From contig OZ005601.1 of the NCBI GenBank assembly GCA_963930655.1, positions 24,056,921 to 24,120,920 of the forward strand: a DNA stretch of 64,000 bases. The letters are read 5' to 3'. Of this stretch, positions 1 to 18,606 are shown in pieces. Both the position numbers and the translations under genes were made by a program. The notes under the pieces are model-generated. The model saw only the letters and a list, made by a program, of their open reading frames with translations. It ran no database searches and had not been told where the DNA came from. Positions within the stretch are counted from its first letter, which is position 1. Each line of letters begins with the position of its first letter. The stretch comes from Myrica gale. Taxonomy: Eukaryota > Streptophyta > Magnoliopsida > Fagales > Myricaceae.

Positions 1-214
1 TGCCAGTTCATCCCCTCTTTATCATTAAACAATGCAGTCCTCTCTCTCTCGTTTTCACAAACACTCCGAGCCCCCCTAGATCTCTCCTCGCAACTATTTA
101 GGTTCCGTACGAAGAACCTCCGTGGACAAAATGCTTCTCTGATTGTATCCTTTGAAGCTTGGGGATTTATTCAATTGTGAATTTTCTTTGGTAAGGGTGT
201 AGCGGAGGGGGATA
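1..214 (+). promoter_or_regulatory. 5' leader region of the NDR kinase gene
   Basis: Sequence upstream of the kinase start codon. It contains CT-rich stretches (about 39-50 and 80-90), as is common in plant 5' untranslated leaders. The core promoter probably lies before the window. No clear TATA box is visible and the transcription start cannot be placed. Confidence 0.5.
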
Positions 215-8458
<8,244 letters not shown>

Positions 8459-8895
8459 GTTTTAATGTCTTTGTTCTCCTTCAATTGGATATTAGTTTTT
8501 GCTTCATAAACAAAGACGATGGTACCAAACGAGACCACTTTAGGTGAGAGTAGCTACGTGAATAAGGTGACCATCTTGAGCGAAATTCTTTCGTTCCCCC
8601 CTCCCCCTCCCCCCCCCCCCCAAAAAAAAAAATATTCAATGTATAAGAGAAACTATAAAGCCAATAGAAGTTCAAAATGTGTAGGATGAGGATCAAAAGC
8701 TGAAAATTGGAGTTTAAATTTTGCCTCTACATGGAATGTAACATACAATCAGCTCATTCAATTTTGTCTGTTGAAATGTATCTGTTTCTACCTTGTACTT
8801 TTTTTTTTCTTGATGAATGCTTCGGACATTGTGTTCACTTTGTAGAAGGAAAACACAAAATGTTTATTTATAATGTCGTCTTTTGTCACTCGGTA
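8459..8895 (+). other. 3' flank of the NDR gene with a C/A homopolymer tract
   Basis: Presumed 3' untranslated and downstream sequence. A run of Cs followed by a run of As lies at about 8596-8632 (minus strand T-rich then G-rich). I see no further gene before the hAT element at 8904. Confidence 0.5.
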
Positions 8896-9442
8896 CTTTC
8901 ATATAGGGCTGCACAACCCGGGTGTAGGTGCTGGTTTTGGCCAAAACCGCACCTAAACCGGGTAGGCCGGTTTTTAAATAATTGTCATCTACACATACAT
9001 CATTAAGGGCAAAAACCGGCCTTTAGTGGTGGCGGTTTCCAGTATCCTACATTCATATTGAGCCATTTTTTAGCATTTTACGCACTTGGCCCAATGTATT
9101 TTTTTTTCTTTTTTCTTTTGGTCAATTAATTACATATCAATAAAATCTAAAATATATTACGTAATTATTGCATTTATCATATTCATCGCAGACAATAACA
9201 TAAACATGCATGTTCGTGTATACAATGGGTTTCATTTAAACTAAGAGGTAAAAACTCCATAAACATGACAAACTTGTTATAAGCATATGGATGTACATGC
9301 ATGTTCATGTACGCTATTATGACTTATAAATGAGGTCACTGAGATAGTACAAGGACGCAAAAACCTTAACACATAAGGATGAAAATAGTAAGTTTCGAAT
9401 CCTAACCTATTACTCATATGACGCTGAAGACGATAACATCTG

Positions 9443-9626
9443 CACCAAGGGTGCGTTTGCACCAAAAATATCACAATATTTTTCACCAACTTACAATAAA
9501 ATATTATAATATAATCTCTCCTATAAAAAAATATAAAAAATTATCTCTCTTCACTTTTTCACTAAACCCAATACCAAAACAAAACTCAATACCAAAATTT
9601 TTTCAACACAAACACAACCCAAGTCT
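9443..9626 (-). repeat. hAT-like MITE, family A, nested in the hAT element
   Basis: About 180 bp between GGGTGCGTTTG on the left and CAAACACAACCC on the right. In reverse orientation its interior resembles the family A copies at 6351 and 11650. Flanking duplications are unclear. Confidence 0.45.
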
Positions 9627-9734
9627 CATTGTACTAGTCTTGAAGCCATTTCCATCTGGAAGGCTACAAGTAAATCAATAAATACGAAAGAAAACAATCA
9701 GAAGAAACCGAAGAGTGAATGCTGCTATCCATAC

Positions 9735-9852
9735 ATTGTCCAATGGCTGATTTAGATTTCTTATCTGAAAAACCAAAACTCATGCAGCGCCTCATAGCTT
9801 CAGGATCCATTCCACCACCATCATCTACCAAGAAGTTAACAGGGTTTGGATA
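9735..9852 (-). pseudogene. Captured fragment of a MORC (microrchidia) GHKL ATPase gene
   Basis: On the minus strand this encodes DDGGGMDPEAMRRCMSFGFS followed by DKKSKSAIGQ. This is the signature GHKL ATP-binding stretch of plant MORC proteins, which act in gene silencing and chromatin compaction. The reading breaks right after GQ, where intact proteins continue with YGNGFKTS. A GT follows at that point, so the end looks like a genuine splice donor: the fragment was probably copied from genomic DNA with its introns. Only about 40 recognisable residues are present against more than 600 in a full MORC, so it is not functional as an ATPase. It lies wholly within the non-autonomous hAT element. 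Confidence 0.8.
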
Positions 9853-10455
9853 CAAACGAGTTAGCAAAACATATTCCATGATATGATAGTTTGAGCTACA
9901 TTAATTACACAAAAGGCAATGAACATCCAGACAGTATACGATCCTCGAAACAGGCATAACAAATCTATACATTCTTGCTGGCAGCACAAGAGCTTCATGG
10001 CAATACAAACTCTTGAAAAAATTTGTTTCATCATGGAACAGAAACAGCCCAGGTCAGCGCAATCACACATTCTGCGGACTGCTACTGGGTTAAGACAGAG
10101 ACAGTAAGCTATTTGGTTCTTAGATGATACTCTTGAATCTACGAACACCGATAGTAATGACCCCCACGCATAATCAACCAAAATTCACTACCCTAAACAC
10201 AAAGTTCCTCAAATACGGCACCCAAAATCCCAAGATATAAACATCCAAATGACCAATACCATCAACACCCTAACACACCCATCAAATAATAAAAATCCAC
10301 TAAAAACAATCCTGAAGCACAAAACAAGCTATTCCCAAATAGAAAGCCCCACACCATTTCTCCAATCATTAATCAACATAAACAACTAAATCATAAACCA
10401 AACAACATTCATAAAAGAAAAAAGAGACCAAGAAAGAGGCAGAGAGCTCACCTAT

Positions 10456-10546
10456 TGGTACCCTCCACCACGAGCATTCTCGTCCTCCTCGACTTGGGCG
10501 GTCAGATAGACTACATCGAAGGTCTTCATCGACATCATCTTCATGA
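10456..10546 (-). pseudogene. Possible second captured exon, identity unknown
   Basis: On the minus strand an ORF starts at about 10546 and encodes roughly 30 residues, including MKTFDVVYLTAQVEEDENAR, then ends GGGYQ and a stop. A GT follows the stop immediately and could be a splice donor. Base composition is more balanced than the surrounding AT-rich DNA. I do not recognise the parent gene. Confidence 0.35.
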
Positions 10547-10879
10547 CGTCACCCTTCTTAAGGGTGGGGAGGGGGGTGATTGGAAAGGGTGGGGAGGGAG
10601 AGAGAGGCTGTTGACCGGGGTGAATTGAAGCTCAACGATGAGGGGGAGGAGTTTTAGGTTTAAAGTTGAAACGACGAAACGACGTCGTTTCAATATAAAT
10701 AAATAAATAAATAAAATAAAATCCGGTTTTCCCGGTGCCGGGTAAACCAGGAACCGGGAAAATCCCCAAATTTTCTTAAAAACAAGGCACTGACACCGGT
10801 GAGGCCGGGTACTGGCAACGCGGTGCCCGTGCTGGTGCCACCGAATTTTACTGGTGGGTTGTGCAACCCTACATTCATA

Positions 10880-12014
10880 TGAGGGTTGATGTTTGATGCC
10901 AATATTCAAAATTCGCATTATAAAAGGAAAAAAAAAGTAGAGCTTTGGAAGAAAATACTAATACTTCCCTTTTACTTCGATAGCGGTGTCAATTAAGTCA
11001 TTTTGTTTTATGTTTAAATAATTTCTCTCAAATATTAGATATTTGATAAATTACACCTTTAAACAAAATAGAGATGGATATTAATTACAGGCTCGTTCTT
11101 CCCCTCCAAGACAAAGCTGCGGTTCGTCCTTTAGATATTTTCATATTCCCTCAAATTGTCTCATCTCTTACAGGATATTGTTGGGGATAAAAGTTATTTT
11201 GGCCTATTGACTACAAATTTTGATATTATGAGTAATCCAACGTTTACAATTAATGAAATTGTAACTCGAAATAAAATCGTGTCATATGATTTATTTATAA
11301 TACATATTTTAGAGGCATAAATGAATGGAATTTAGTAATTCTTGAACTTTAATATGTCAACTTGAGACCTTAATCTGAGATTACTTTAATACTTTGATGG
11401 CTCAAAGTAATTTTTTTATATAAATTTTTTTAGTTTCTCTTTACAAATATATTTAAAAGGTTTAGACTATCACTTGAAATAACTAAGTGTTATTATTATT
11501 ATTAATCTAATTTATAATTAAAGAATGAGAAGAAAGAGGGAATTGAGTCAACATTTTTTTAAGACACAGCGTATGTGAGTGCTGATGTAACATTTGTTGT
11601 TATTCTGTGAAGCTCCGGACATTTTTTGTTCTTGAGTTTAAACTAAAGATATGTTCGGTTTGAGTAAAAATGTAGGATTTTAGAGAAGTTGCGAATATTT
11701 ATGTTGAATAGTATTTTATTGTTGTTTATGTAAAGTGGAGAGAAAAATGTTTGATGTAATTGTTTAATAAAAAAATATTAGAGTGATGTGAAAAAGTATA
11801 GAGAGAAAATTTATGTCGAATAAAAAAGTAAAAAATTGTTGGAGATTATGTAAAATATATTAGTGTTTGTGTTTGAATTCTTAATATGTTCGGTAATAAT
11901 TTTGTGAATGTATTTGAATTCTAAAAAAATTGGTAGAAAACGAACGTAAGCAAAGATAGTTAAGATAATTGCGTTAAGAATAAACAAATGTTATTATTAT
12001 TATTATTATTTTTT
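10880..12014. other. AT-rich intergenic sequence with one MITE-like unit
   Basis: No gene seen. It holds a family A MITE at 11650-11946 and an ATT trinucleotide run at about 11990-12010. Confidence 0.6.
11650..11946. repeat. hAT-like MITE, family A
   Basis: The left end reads ATGTTCGGTTTG and the right end reverse complements to ACGTTCGTTTTC. The interior (about 11740-11830) is similar, base for base over long stretches, to about 6490-6580 in the NDR intron, so both are copies of one family. Confidence 0.65.
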
Positions 12015-12238
12015 AAAGGGATAAATGTAAAATCAGTCCGCAAAAATCGATTTAGTCCTTGTGATATGCAAAACATCGATTTAGTCCCTGTGATTCTATT
12101 TTTGTTGGTTATTGGTCATCCATCAGGGACTGATTTTATCACTTTCTGAAGTTATAGGGACTAAATCGATATTTTTCATATCACAGAAACTAAATCGATT
12201 TTTACGTATAGCACAGACCAATTTTGTATTTATCCTTT
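12015..12238. repeat. Fold-back (inverted repeat) MITE of about 220 bp
   Basis: The left arm AAAGGGATAAATGTAAAATC pairs with the right arm, whose reverse complement begins AAAAGGATAAATACAAAAT. Both arms continue through AAAATCGATTTAGT blocks, so the unit could form a near-complete hairpin. No coding capacity. Confidence 0.7.
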
Positions 12239-12278
12239 TTTTTAACTTAAAAGGATGCTATTCAGATTTTGCGAATAC

Positions 12279-13127
12279 GTGACGGAGCTGGACAGCAAGT
12301 CATTGGGCCGAAAAGTGACAAAACTATCCAAAAAGAAACGTAAAGCAGGCAAATCAGCGTTGCCGTGACGGAGCAAGTCATTGGGCCGAAAAGTGTCAAA
12401 ACTATCCAAAAAGAAACGTAAGAGCATTCCTAGTAGGTTCTCTATTCTAACATTTTGGTTAGAATAGAGAACCAATTTAACAAAAAAGCCAAAAAACACA
12501 CTTTAACAGCTTATCTATTTTAACAGTTTTTAGCTAAAATTTTTAACATGTGAACAGTGGTTCTCTATATTTAGATAACCACTGTTCACTTATCTATAAT
12601 AAAATATTAATATTTTTCTTATTTTTTTTCTTTTTCTTTCTCTTTTCTTAATACATTTTAGAATAAATAAAGACTAACTTAATACATTTTAAACTAAATA
12701 AAGACTAACTTAATACATTTTTAAAAATATGATCGTTAAAATAAGACGACTATTTATAAATATGACCGTTAGAAATTTTTTTAAAAATTTAATCGTTAAG
12801 ATAAGATAAACTAAAAAATGCTAAGCGTTAGGAAAAGACAAAAATTAAAAAATTCACACTTTTTAGGATAAGACAAATATTCAAAAATATAACCGTTACA
12901 ATAAAACGAATATTAAAAAATATAAATGTTAGAGAAATAATAAAGAAATCTTTGAATAATAATATTTAAATAGAATAGTAAAAGTAGATGGTTAAAATAG
13001 AGAAGCTGCTGTGAGTGTTTTTAAAAAGTTGATAGTTAAAATAGAGAAGTGTACTTTTTGGTTAAAATAGAGAGCCAAATTTAAATAAGCTGCTAGGAAT
13101 GCTATAAAGCAGGCGAATCAGCGTTGC
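12279..13127 (+). repeat. Tandem duplication of about 80 bp, second copy split by a MITE
   Basis: Copy 1 (12279-12365) runs from GTGACGGAG to GTTGCCG. Copy 2 starts at 12366, lacks the eight bases CTGGACAG, and is interrupted after GAAACG; it resumes at 13105 with TAAAGCAGGCGAATCAGCG. The uninterrupted copy 1 has GAAACGTAAAGCAGGC at the same place, so it preserves the empty site. Confidence 0.9.
12422..13104. mobile_element. Tourist-like (PIF/Harbinger) MITE in the COR27 promoter
   Basis: A 683-bp AT-rich element. The left terminus is GAGCATTCCTAG; the right terminus reverse complements to TAGCATTCCTAGCAG. It is flanked by the 3-bp duplication TAA (12419-12421 and 13105-13107), the target typical of PIF/Harbinger elements. 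The insertion is confirmed by the empty site in the neighbouring tandem copy. Internal blocks of GTTAAAATAGAGAA repeat near the ends. No ORF. It ends about 75 bp upstream of the evening elements. Confidence 0.88.
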
Positions 13128-13181
13128 CGGGCACGATTACAGTGGACACTTCAATTTCAAAAGCGCACTAAAGGACGAAAG

Positions 13182-13214
13182 AGATATTTTCGATTGCTGC
13201 AATTAAAAATATCT
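13182..13214. promoter_or_regulatory. Two evening elements in inverted orientation (COR27 promoter)
   Basis: AGATATTTT at 13182-13190 is the reverse complement of AAAATATCT, which occurs directly at 13206-13214. AAAATATCT is the evening element bound by CCA1/LHY/RVE clock factors. Arabidopsis COR27 and COR28 are known clock and cold targets through such elements. The pair lies about 200 bp upstream of the ATG. Confidence 0.8.
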
Positions 13215-13272
13215 GGCGGCCCCCCCTGCCTTTCGGATAATTAGTGGTGACGTCGCAACTCCTTGATTTGTA

Positions 13273-13278
13273 CACGTG
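13273..13278. promoter_or_regulatory. G-box CACGTG in the COR27 promoter
   Basis: Core CACGTG within ACACGTGT, about 134 bp before the start codon. It is a binding site type for bZIP factors such as HY5 and ABFs and for bHLH PIFs. A further ACGT core (GACGTC) is at about 13250. Confidence 0.65.
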
Positions 13279-13411
13279 TAAAAGCGAGCTACAGCTGTAA
13301 CGTTCTTTTGTCCCCCTGATCGTCCCCAACACCGCCTCTAAAAGTACATTCCTTCTCGGTTCTTTATTCTCTCTCGTTCTCTCTTCCTCTCTCAATTATT
13401 TCGTCGTGATC

Positions 13412-16400
13412 ATGGGAGATTTCAGAGCAAGATCAACTCGGAGGAGTCCACCAACTTCGACTAATAACGGGTCATGCGAGTCCAAGGAGCTTTCCAGCTT
13501 GGTACTTTACTGTATTCTAAAATTGTTAGGTAGGTTTGCTGATGATTAATTTGAGGTTTGTTGGAAGATTAAGCCGGCTCCTTTATGTTTTCCAAACTTG
13601 AGGTATTGTTCAGAGTTGGAAAGTATGTTGTTTACCTTAACGTCAAATTTTACCCCGTTTCTGGCAAGGAAACTGATCTGTTTCTCTTCTCTTTAAGAGA
13701 TATCAGAGCGATAGAAAATAATATACCCCAATAGGCTCACGTATCTTTAGGGGGTTGAGTTTGAATCTGCCGTACTGTATTAAAAAATAATGATCTGAAA
13801 GTTGATTCTTTTTCATGGTTCTTTAAATACAGATATTGCATATGTAGGAATGTTTGGATGAAATTTTCTAGGAATGCGTTACTCTATAGAAGAAAGAACG
13901 AAAAGAACACCCAGAGCTTTTTCTGGATTTTTGACAGGAATGTTTCGTTAAATATATCAGGGCAATCTGGTGATGGAATCTCAGTCTACAGAATGGACGG
14001 ATGAGAAGCACAGCTTGTACCTTAAGTCCATGGAAGCATCATTTGTAAACCAATTATATGATTCCTCGGAGTTGCTTGGTTTTTTCCGGTTGTCAGATCC
14101 AACGAATTCCAGGAAAAAACATTTTACTGCCCGTAGCCCTTCTGGCCAGGTTCCAACTTATCTTTTATGTGAATTCTCCTACTTGCGGGTCTATTTAATG
14201 TGTGTTTTCTCTTTCCTGAACTGCACTTTTGAATCCCTTTTTTTTTTCAGTTTAAAGTTCTTCGAGGTGGCTGCTGGCAGAAGATTCATTTTGAAAGAGC
14301 TCCTGATCTCCAGCTCTTGAAAGCAGAGGGGTCTCGTGGTCTTCTGACAAATCCTTGGATACGACACTTCAGACATGGATGCACACCCCAAGTTGGAACA
14401 TCTGCAGATGTCCGTAATAATGCTGCATGCGCAAGTGAAGAGTTGGATCTAATTGGGAATCATTCTATTTCATGTGGGTCACAGACTTGTAATTTGGAGC
14501 AGATTCATGCACGCCAGACTCATTTGTGCCATCGTGATTTGGTTGGGAGCGACATAGGTAAACATAGCTAGATGTTGGTGTTCTCTTTATTTTGTTGGGA
14601 TGAATGTTTTATGGATTTGCATGCAATTTTTTTTTGCAATTCTTTGCTTATATATATTTGGTAACTTGTGCTAGTTCTGATAAAGAAAAGAAATAAATGG
14701 AGGAAATTATTCAATGAGGAACGGTATTTTGATTGATGGATATTTTCGGTAGCACCAAGTCCTATTTAAAACAGATTCATAGGTTTGGTGTGTAGTACAA
14801 AATACATAGTATATGGAATCAAGGTAGGTGGACATTATTAGTATATAGAATCAAGGTAGATGGGCAGTATTTAGCAACATCATTGGCCTAAACCACAACA
14901 GGTGAATAATAGTGATGAGAAGGATGCAGACTGAATTGCAGGGATGATAGTGTACAGAATGACAATCAACTATCCTTGTAATGTAATAACGGATGCAACC
15001 AAAGTTTTGAAATAGTGTTGGCAAACACTGAACTTTAGTGCTGAATCAAATAACAACAATGAGATAATGACATCCTAACAGAGGATCACGAAATAAGTAG
15101 TAGTAGCTACCTGGTTGTGAGATCCTTTTCAAGTCTGCATCAGAATAGCATCACCTTTATAATTCTGAAGAATAAAATAAAAGATGAAGGCCATGAAATA
15201 AAATTCCCTTTAGATAGTGCAAGATGTGTAGGTTATCGATGGGTCTGGAGCGTGGAATAGTCATAGACAGACTAATGTAGTTAGCAACCCAGGAAATGGG
15301 AACTAAGAGAGCAATTCTTGAAGTAGTTGGTCATCACTAAAATGACCACGATTGATGTTCGTATCTGAGGACAGTCAATTTTAGTGTTATCTATTAAGTT
15401 GGTCATTGAGGAAAGATCTTAGGCATACATAGGATGAGAGACAGTTTCCTGCTGACTCAAAAAGGAACCTCAAGGACAAAGGATAACTCAAAGACTTTAT
15501 GATCTTTACAATTGACTTGGAGGAACGTGTGTTAGAATACCAATAGTACGACATATAATGATGACCATATAAGCATAGAGTAATAAATGATACTACAAAC
15601 ATCATTTTAGCAAGAAATATGGCAGTTGTATGAGCTAGAGACAAATCGAAGATATGCAATACTAGAACTGAATATGGTGAAGTAGGCCTGTTGATCTTGC
15701 TTAACACCACATATCACACGAGAAGTCAAGATTTCGTGAGGTGGGTGCATATATCTTTGGAGAGGCTGCATGGACTATTTTTAAAGATCATGGTTGAAAC
15801 AAAACATAATACTTGAAGTCTCTCTAGAAAGGCTTTCAGTGACTGAAGCTTGCACATAAAAGCAAAAGACCTATCAAAGATGGATGAGCTGCAAGTGCAC
15901 GTGTCTCCTCATGATGAGTAGTTGGAAGGAGAAAAACAGTCGTCAGAGAAGAGGACCATGTAGAGTTAGGGTTCTCCTTCCACTTAAGTAATACCTATAA
16001 CAAGGTTATAAGAAAAATCGGACTATATGCTAATGCTGAGAGAAGCTATTAGATACTTCCTTTTGTCAAATATTTGCAAGTTGATTGCTTGTCTTTTAGT
16101 CCACAAAAAACTACTACTTGATAAATGTCTGTTGACCTCAATATGTTCGGTTTGATCATGCTGGATTAGTGTGACACCCCCTTTTTCATAGAGGGTTAGG
16201 AATGTCCGACCATGATCATAAAACAATGTAGAGATTTCAAAATTTTATTGTTAAAATTGTTAAATTATCATTTATTCTAATAGTTTAAAAGAAGTGAATG
16301 TAATTATTTAATTTTTATTTTCTTACGTCCCCGTTCAGATGTGGGCCAAACTCCTCTTTAATTGGTAAGCCCAACACATGAAATATTTATTTATTTTAAT

Positions 16401-18313
16401 CGGTATTTTTAGTGTAAGTCAGGGTTGAACTCAGAACGCTTCTTTGATATTATGTTAAATCACCACTTATCTCAATAGGTTAAGTTGATTGGAAGAGGTT
16501 GATTTAATTATGTAAGTTATATTTCTAATAACAATCAAGTACTCTGTTTTCTTGAATTATCAAAAACATATTTCATTGAAAGGTGAAAGCACCATATCTG
16601 GATCTTTCTATCTCAATCCCCAAAATGTGCTTTAAAAAGTCTAAATCTTCCATCTCAGTCAGGTATATTTTCAAACTTTGTATCCCTTGTCATTTCATAC
16701 TAGATCATCTACATAACCAGTTGAAGAAGGTAACTTTTGTTGGTATGAATGTTCGATAAATGGTATATGATCAGCCGACCCGGCTTATAATCGATTTCTA
16801 CATAGCTTGGGAAAACTCCTCCAATAATAAAGTAGGAGATTGTTTCAGCCATGTAAGGCCTTCTTCAGTTTACATCTTTTACCATTATAAAGAATTTAGG
16901 ACCAAGTAAGTTACATATTTGATTCTTTCTCTAGATCACCGTGAATGCATTGTACACATCCAATTCTTAAAGTGGAGAATTTATGTTTGCTGCCAAAAAG
17001 TAGCAAGACTCGAGTTGATTTCATTTTTTCTACTAGAGCAAATGTTTTCCCAGTCTATATCACAGGTTTCAGTAAAATCTTCTGCAACCAGTTTAGATAT
17101 ATTTTCTCAACTGTACCATTGATATTATGCGTCGTCGTAAAAGCCCCTCTGCATCCTACTGTTTTTCCCTTTACGTAATTTTTGAAGGTATAATATGTGG
17201 AGTTCTGACGAACTTTCCTTTTCTCTTATATTGCTTCCCCCATCTTTGAATCTTTATGTCCTCTTATGGATTTTGGGGAGTAGACTCGGAAAACAGTTAG
17301 GAGATTGGGATTTACCCTTCTTAGGCTATCCTTTTCCTATGCCAAAGTAGCATCCCTGATTGCCTCTTTGTTGTGGGATGAGTGAAAAACTGTAGCTGTC
17401 TCATCTAATGATGCTTGGTTTATGGGATATAAGTACTTAGTTCTAGGGTTCTCTTGTCCGCTGAGGGTTGTCCTCAACAAGTTCATTCGATCAGCGGGTA
17501 AAATTCAACATGAATTATTTCAGGGATGTATGTAGGCAGTTGGAGCTCTCAGATAATATTAGTGGCATTAGAGGGAATTCAGTGGACATCAAATACAGAT
17601 GGCTCTGACGCCCGATAAAGAAAAGAAGGAAATAATAAAGTGGAAGAAATTGTAGGAGGAATTTTGTGTTGATTAACTAGATTGAACCAAAGTATGCCTA
17701 CGCCACGGTAGGTGGATCATGATATGATCCATCTTTTTTAAACCATCGTTTATTTCCTATTGTTTTCATGATCAATGTTGCATTGGCTAGAGAAGGAAGA
17801 TTACAATATGCAGTTTTAGCTAAATAGTGTTCTAATGATCATAAGTAAGATGTTTCTTTTTTTCCCATTGTTGGAAATAACAAAATAGAGTTTGTATAGA
17901 ATTGCACAGCGGAAAAATACTCATGACTGATCTCAATTAGTTGGAAAATGATCCAAAGAGTGGATCATACTGAATTGAGATTATGTTATGAGTTGATTAA
18001 GGACAATTAAATTGAAAGTGATCCTATAATCATTGGGCTTATGGATTGAATAAGTAGAATTTAATGGAATGTTGCAAGAATGATGGAATTATTTACCAAC
18101 TTATGCGCAATGAACGTTTTAACCTCAACTGCAAATGACTGAAGGGAAAGATAAAAAAGTTTTTTTTATACAATATACTATGCATGCCAAAATGATATGG
18201 ACTGCTTCGTTTTTGCAGAGGGGTCAGATCAGAATTTTGTTGATGAAGAAGTTGAAGGAGAAAGGGAAAGCCAAATGTGTGATGCAAAAAACGACGAAAT
18301 CATGTTCAACTGA
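13412..18313 (+). CDS. COR27: COR27/COR28-like cold-regulated, clock-associated protein; C-terminal tail out of frame
   Basis: Exons 13412-13501, 13961-14149, 14251-14557 and 18219-18313 join in phase. Reading stops at TGA 18311-18313 and gives 226 aa. The family block TEWTDEKHSLYLKSMEASFV lies at residues 40-59, followed by FKVLRGGCWQK (from 94), NPWIRHF and, in exon 4, SDQNFVDEE. Arabidopsis COR27 and COR28 are small nuclear regulators that repress PRR5/TOC1 and freezing tolerance and interact with COP1/HY5; that is family knowledge. The usual ending (about KTT...DQVVP) is present in the DNA but one base out of frame after an A6 run in exon 4 (about 18285-18290). The intron 4 acceptor is also not clear. 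Intron 3 is 3.66 kb and holds a decayed copia element. The gene may be partly degraded, or the A run may be a sequencing indel. Upstream evening elements and a G-box support the identity. Confidence 0.85.
16023..16226 (-). pseudogene. Copia RNase H remnant
   Basis: The minus-strand reading contains DQTEHIEVNRHLSSSSF, equivalent to the conserved copia stretch ERTKHIEVDCHF, followed by a degenerate AINLQIF block in place of QLADIFTK. An open frame survives, but many residues are altered. It lies downstream of the RT remnant in the same orientation, as expected for copia gene order. Confidence 0.7.
16920..17195 (-). pseudogene. Copia reverse transcriptase remnant
   Basis: The minus strand reads KPVGCRGAFTTTHNINGTVE, then FALVEKMKSTRVLLLFGS and IHGDLEKESNM. 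These match the N-terminal copia RT landmarks KPIGCKWVF, GTVERYKARLVAKG, FAPVAK...RVLLSLA and LHGDLEEEVYM. An in-frame stop and substitutions show it is dead. Confidence 0.8.
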
Positions 18314-18606
18314 TGCTTGCACCGATCAGGTAAGTCATAGATCTTGAATTATTCTATTAGCACGCTTGCATCATGCTTAAGATGAAAGAATTATGTGGCT
18401 ACAAAAGTCTAATGCCGTCGATTCTCCCCACTTGCTTTTAATGGTTGTTCCACACGCAAGCCTCCCGCAAGAGAAGATGTTACTGAGAATTGTATTTCTG
18501 CGACTGGATAAAGAACTTCCACTGGTGACTTGCAGACACGTTAACACAACTGACCATTGTGACTACCATCTAACCAGGATGTTATTGACCGAACTGTTCA
18601 TATAAA
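18314..18606 (+). pseudogene. Out-of-frame 3' part of the COR27-like gene
   Basis: After the in-frame stop, the other frame of exon 4 encodes KTTKSCSTDACTDQ up to a good donor (GTAAGT at 18330). Downstream, 18440-18500 contains VVP in one frame and KPPAREDVTENCISATG followed by a stop in the next, resembling the family's last exon. The expected AG acceptor before GTTGTTCCA is replaced by TG. So there are two or three separate lesions, or assembly indels, in the tail. It marks where the ancestral C-terminus lay. Confidence 0.55.

Larger units (their letters stand above)
8904..10871. mobile_element. Non-autonomous hAT element carrying host gene fragments
   Basis: The left end begins TAGGGCTGCACAACC and the right end is its inverted counterpart, GGTTGTGCAACCCTA. 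Flanking 8-mers are CTTTCATA (8896-8903) and CATTCATA (10872-10879), 7 of 8 identical, fitting the 8-bp duplication of hAT transposons. The GC-rich ends (ACCGG, GGTGCC motifs) and the adjoining AT-rich stretch (about 9060-9150) match the larger element at 26005-29918, which has the transposase. No transposase is present here. The interior has a MORC gene exon (minus strand), another possible exon and a nested MITE, so it resembles a gene-capturing (Pack-type) element. Confidence 0.85.
14690..17900 (-). mobile_element. Decayed copia-type LTR retrotransposon in COR27 intron 3
   Basis: Translation of the minus strand recovers a broken copia polyprotein: a reverse transcriptase segment at about 16920-17195 and an RNase H segment at about 16040-16230. 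Similar AAAG-rich stretches occur at about 14679-14720 and 17613-17660 and might be LTR remains. Exact ends and target duplications could not be fixed. It is antisense to the host gene. Confidence 0.7.

Noticed and set aside
9664-9879. Functional MORC gene
   Set aside because: Only one exon-sized piece is present and it lies inside a hAT element.
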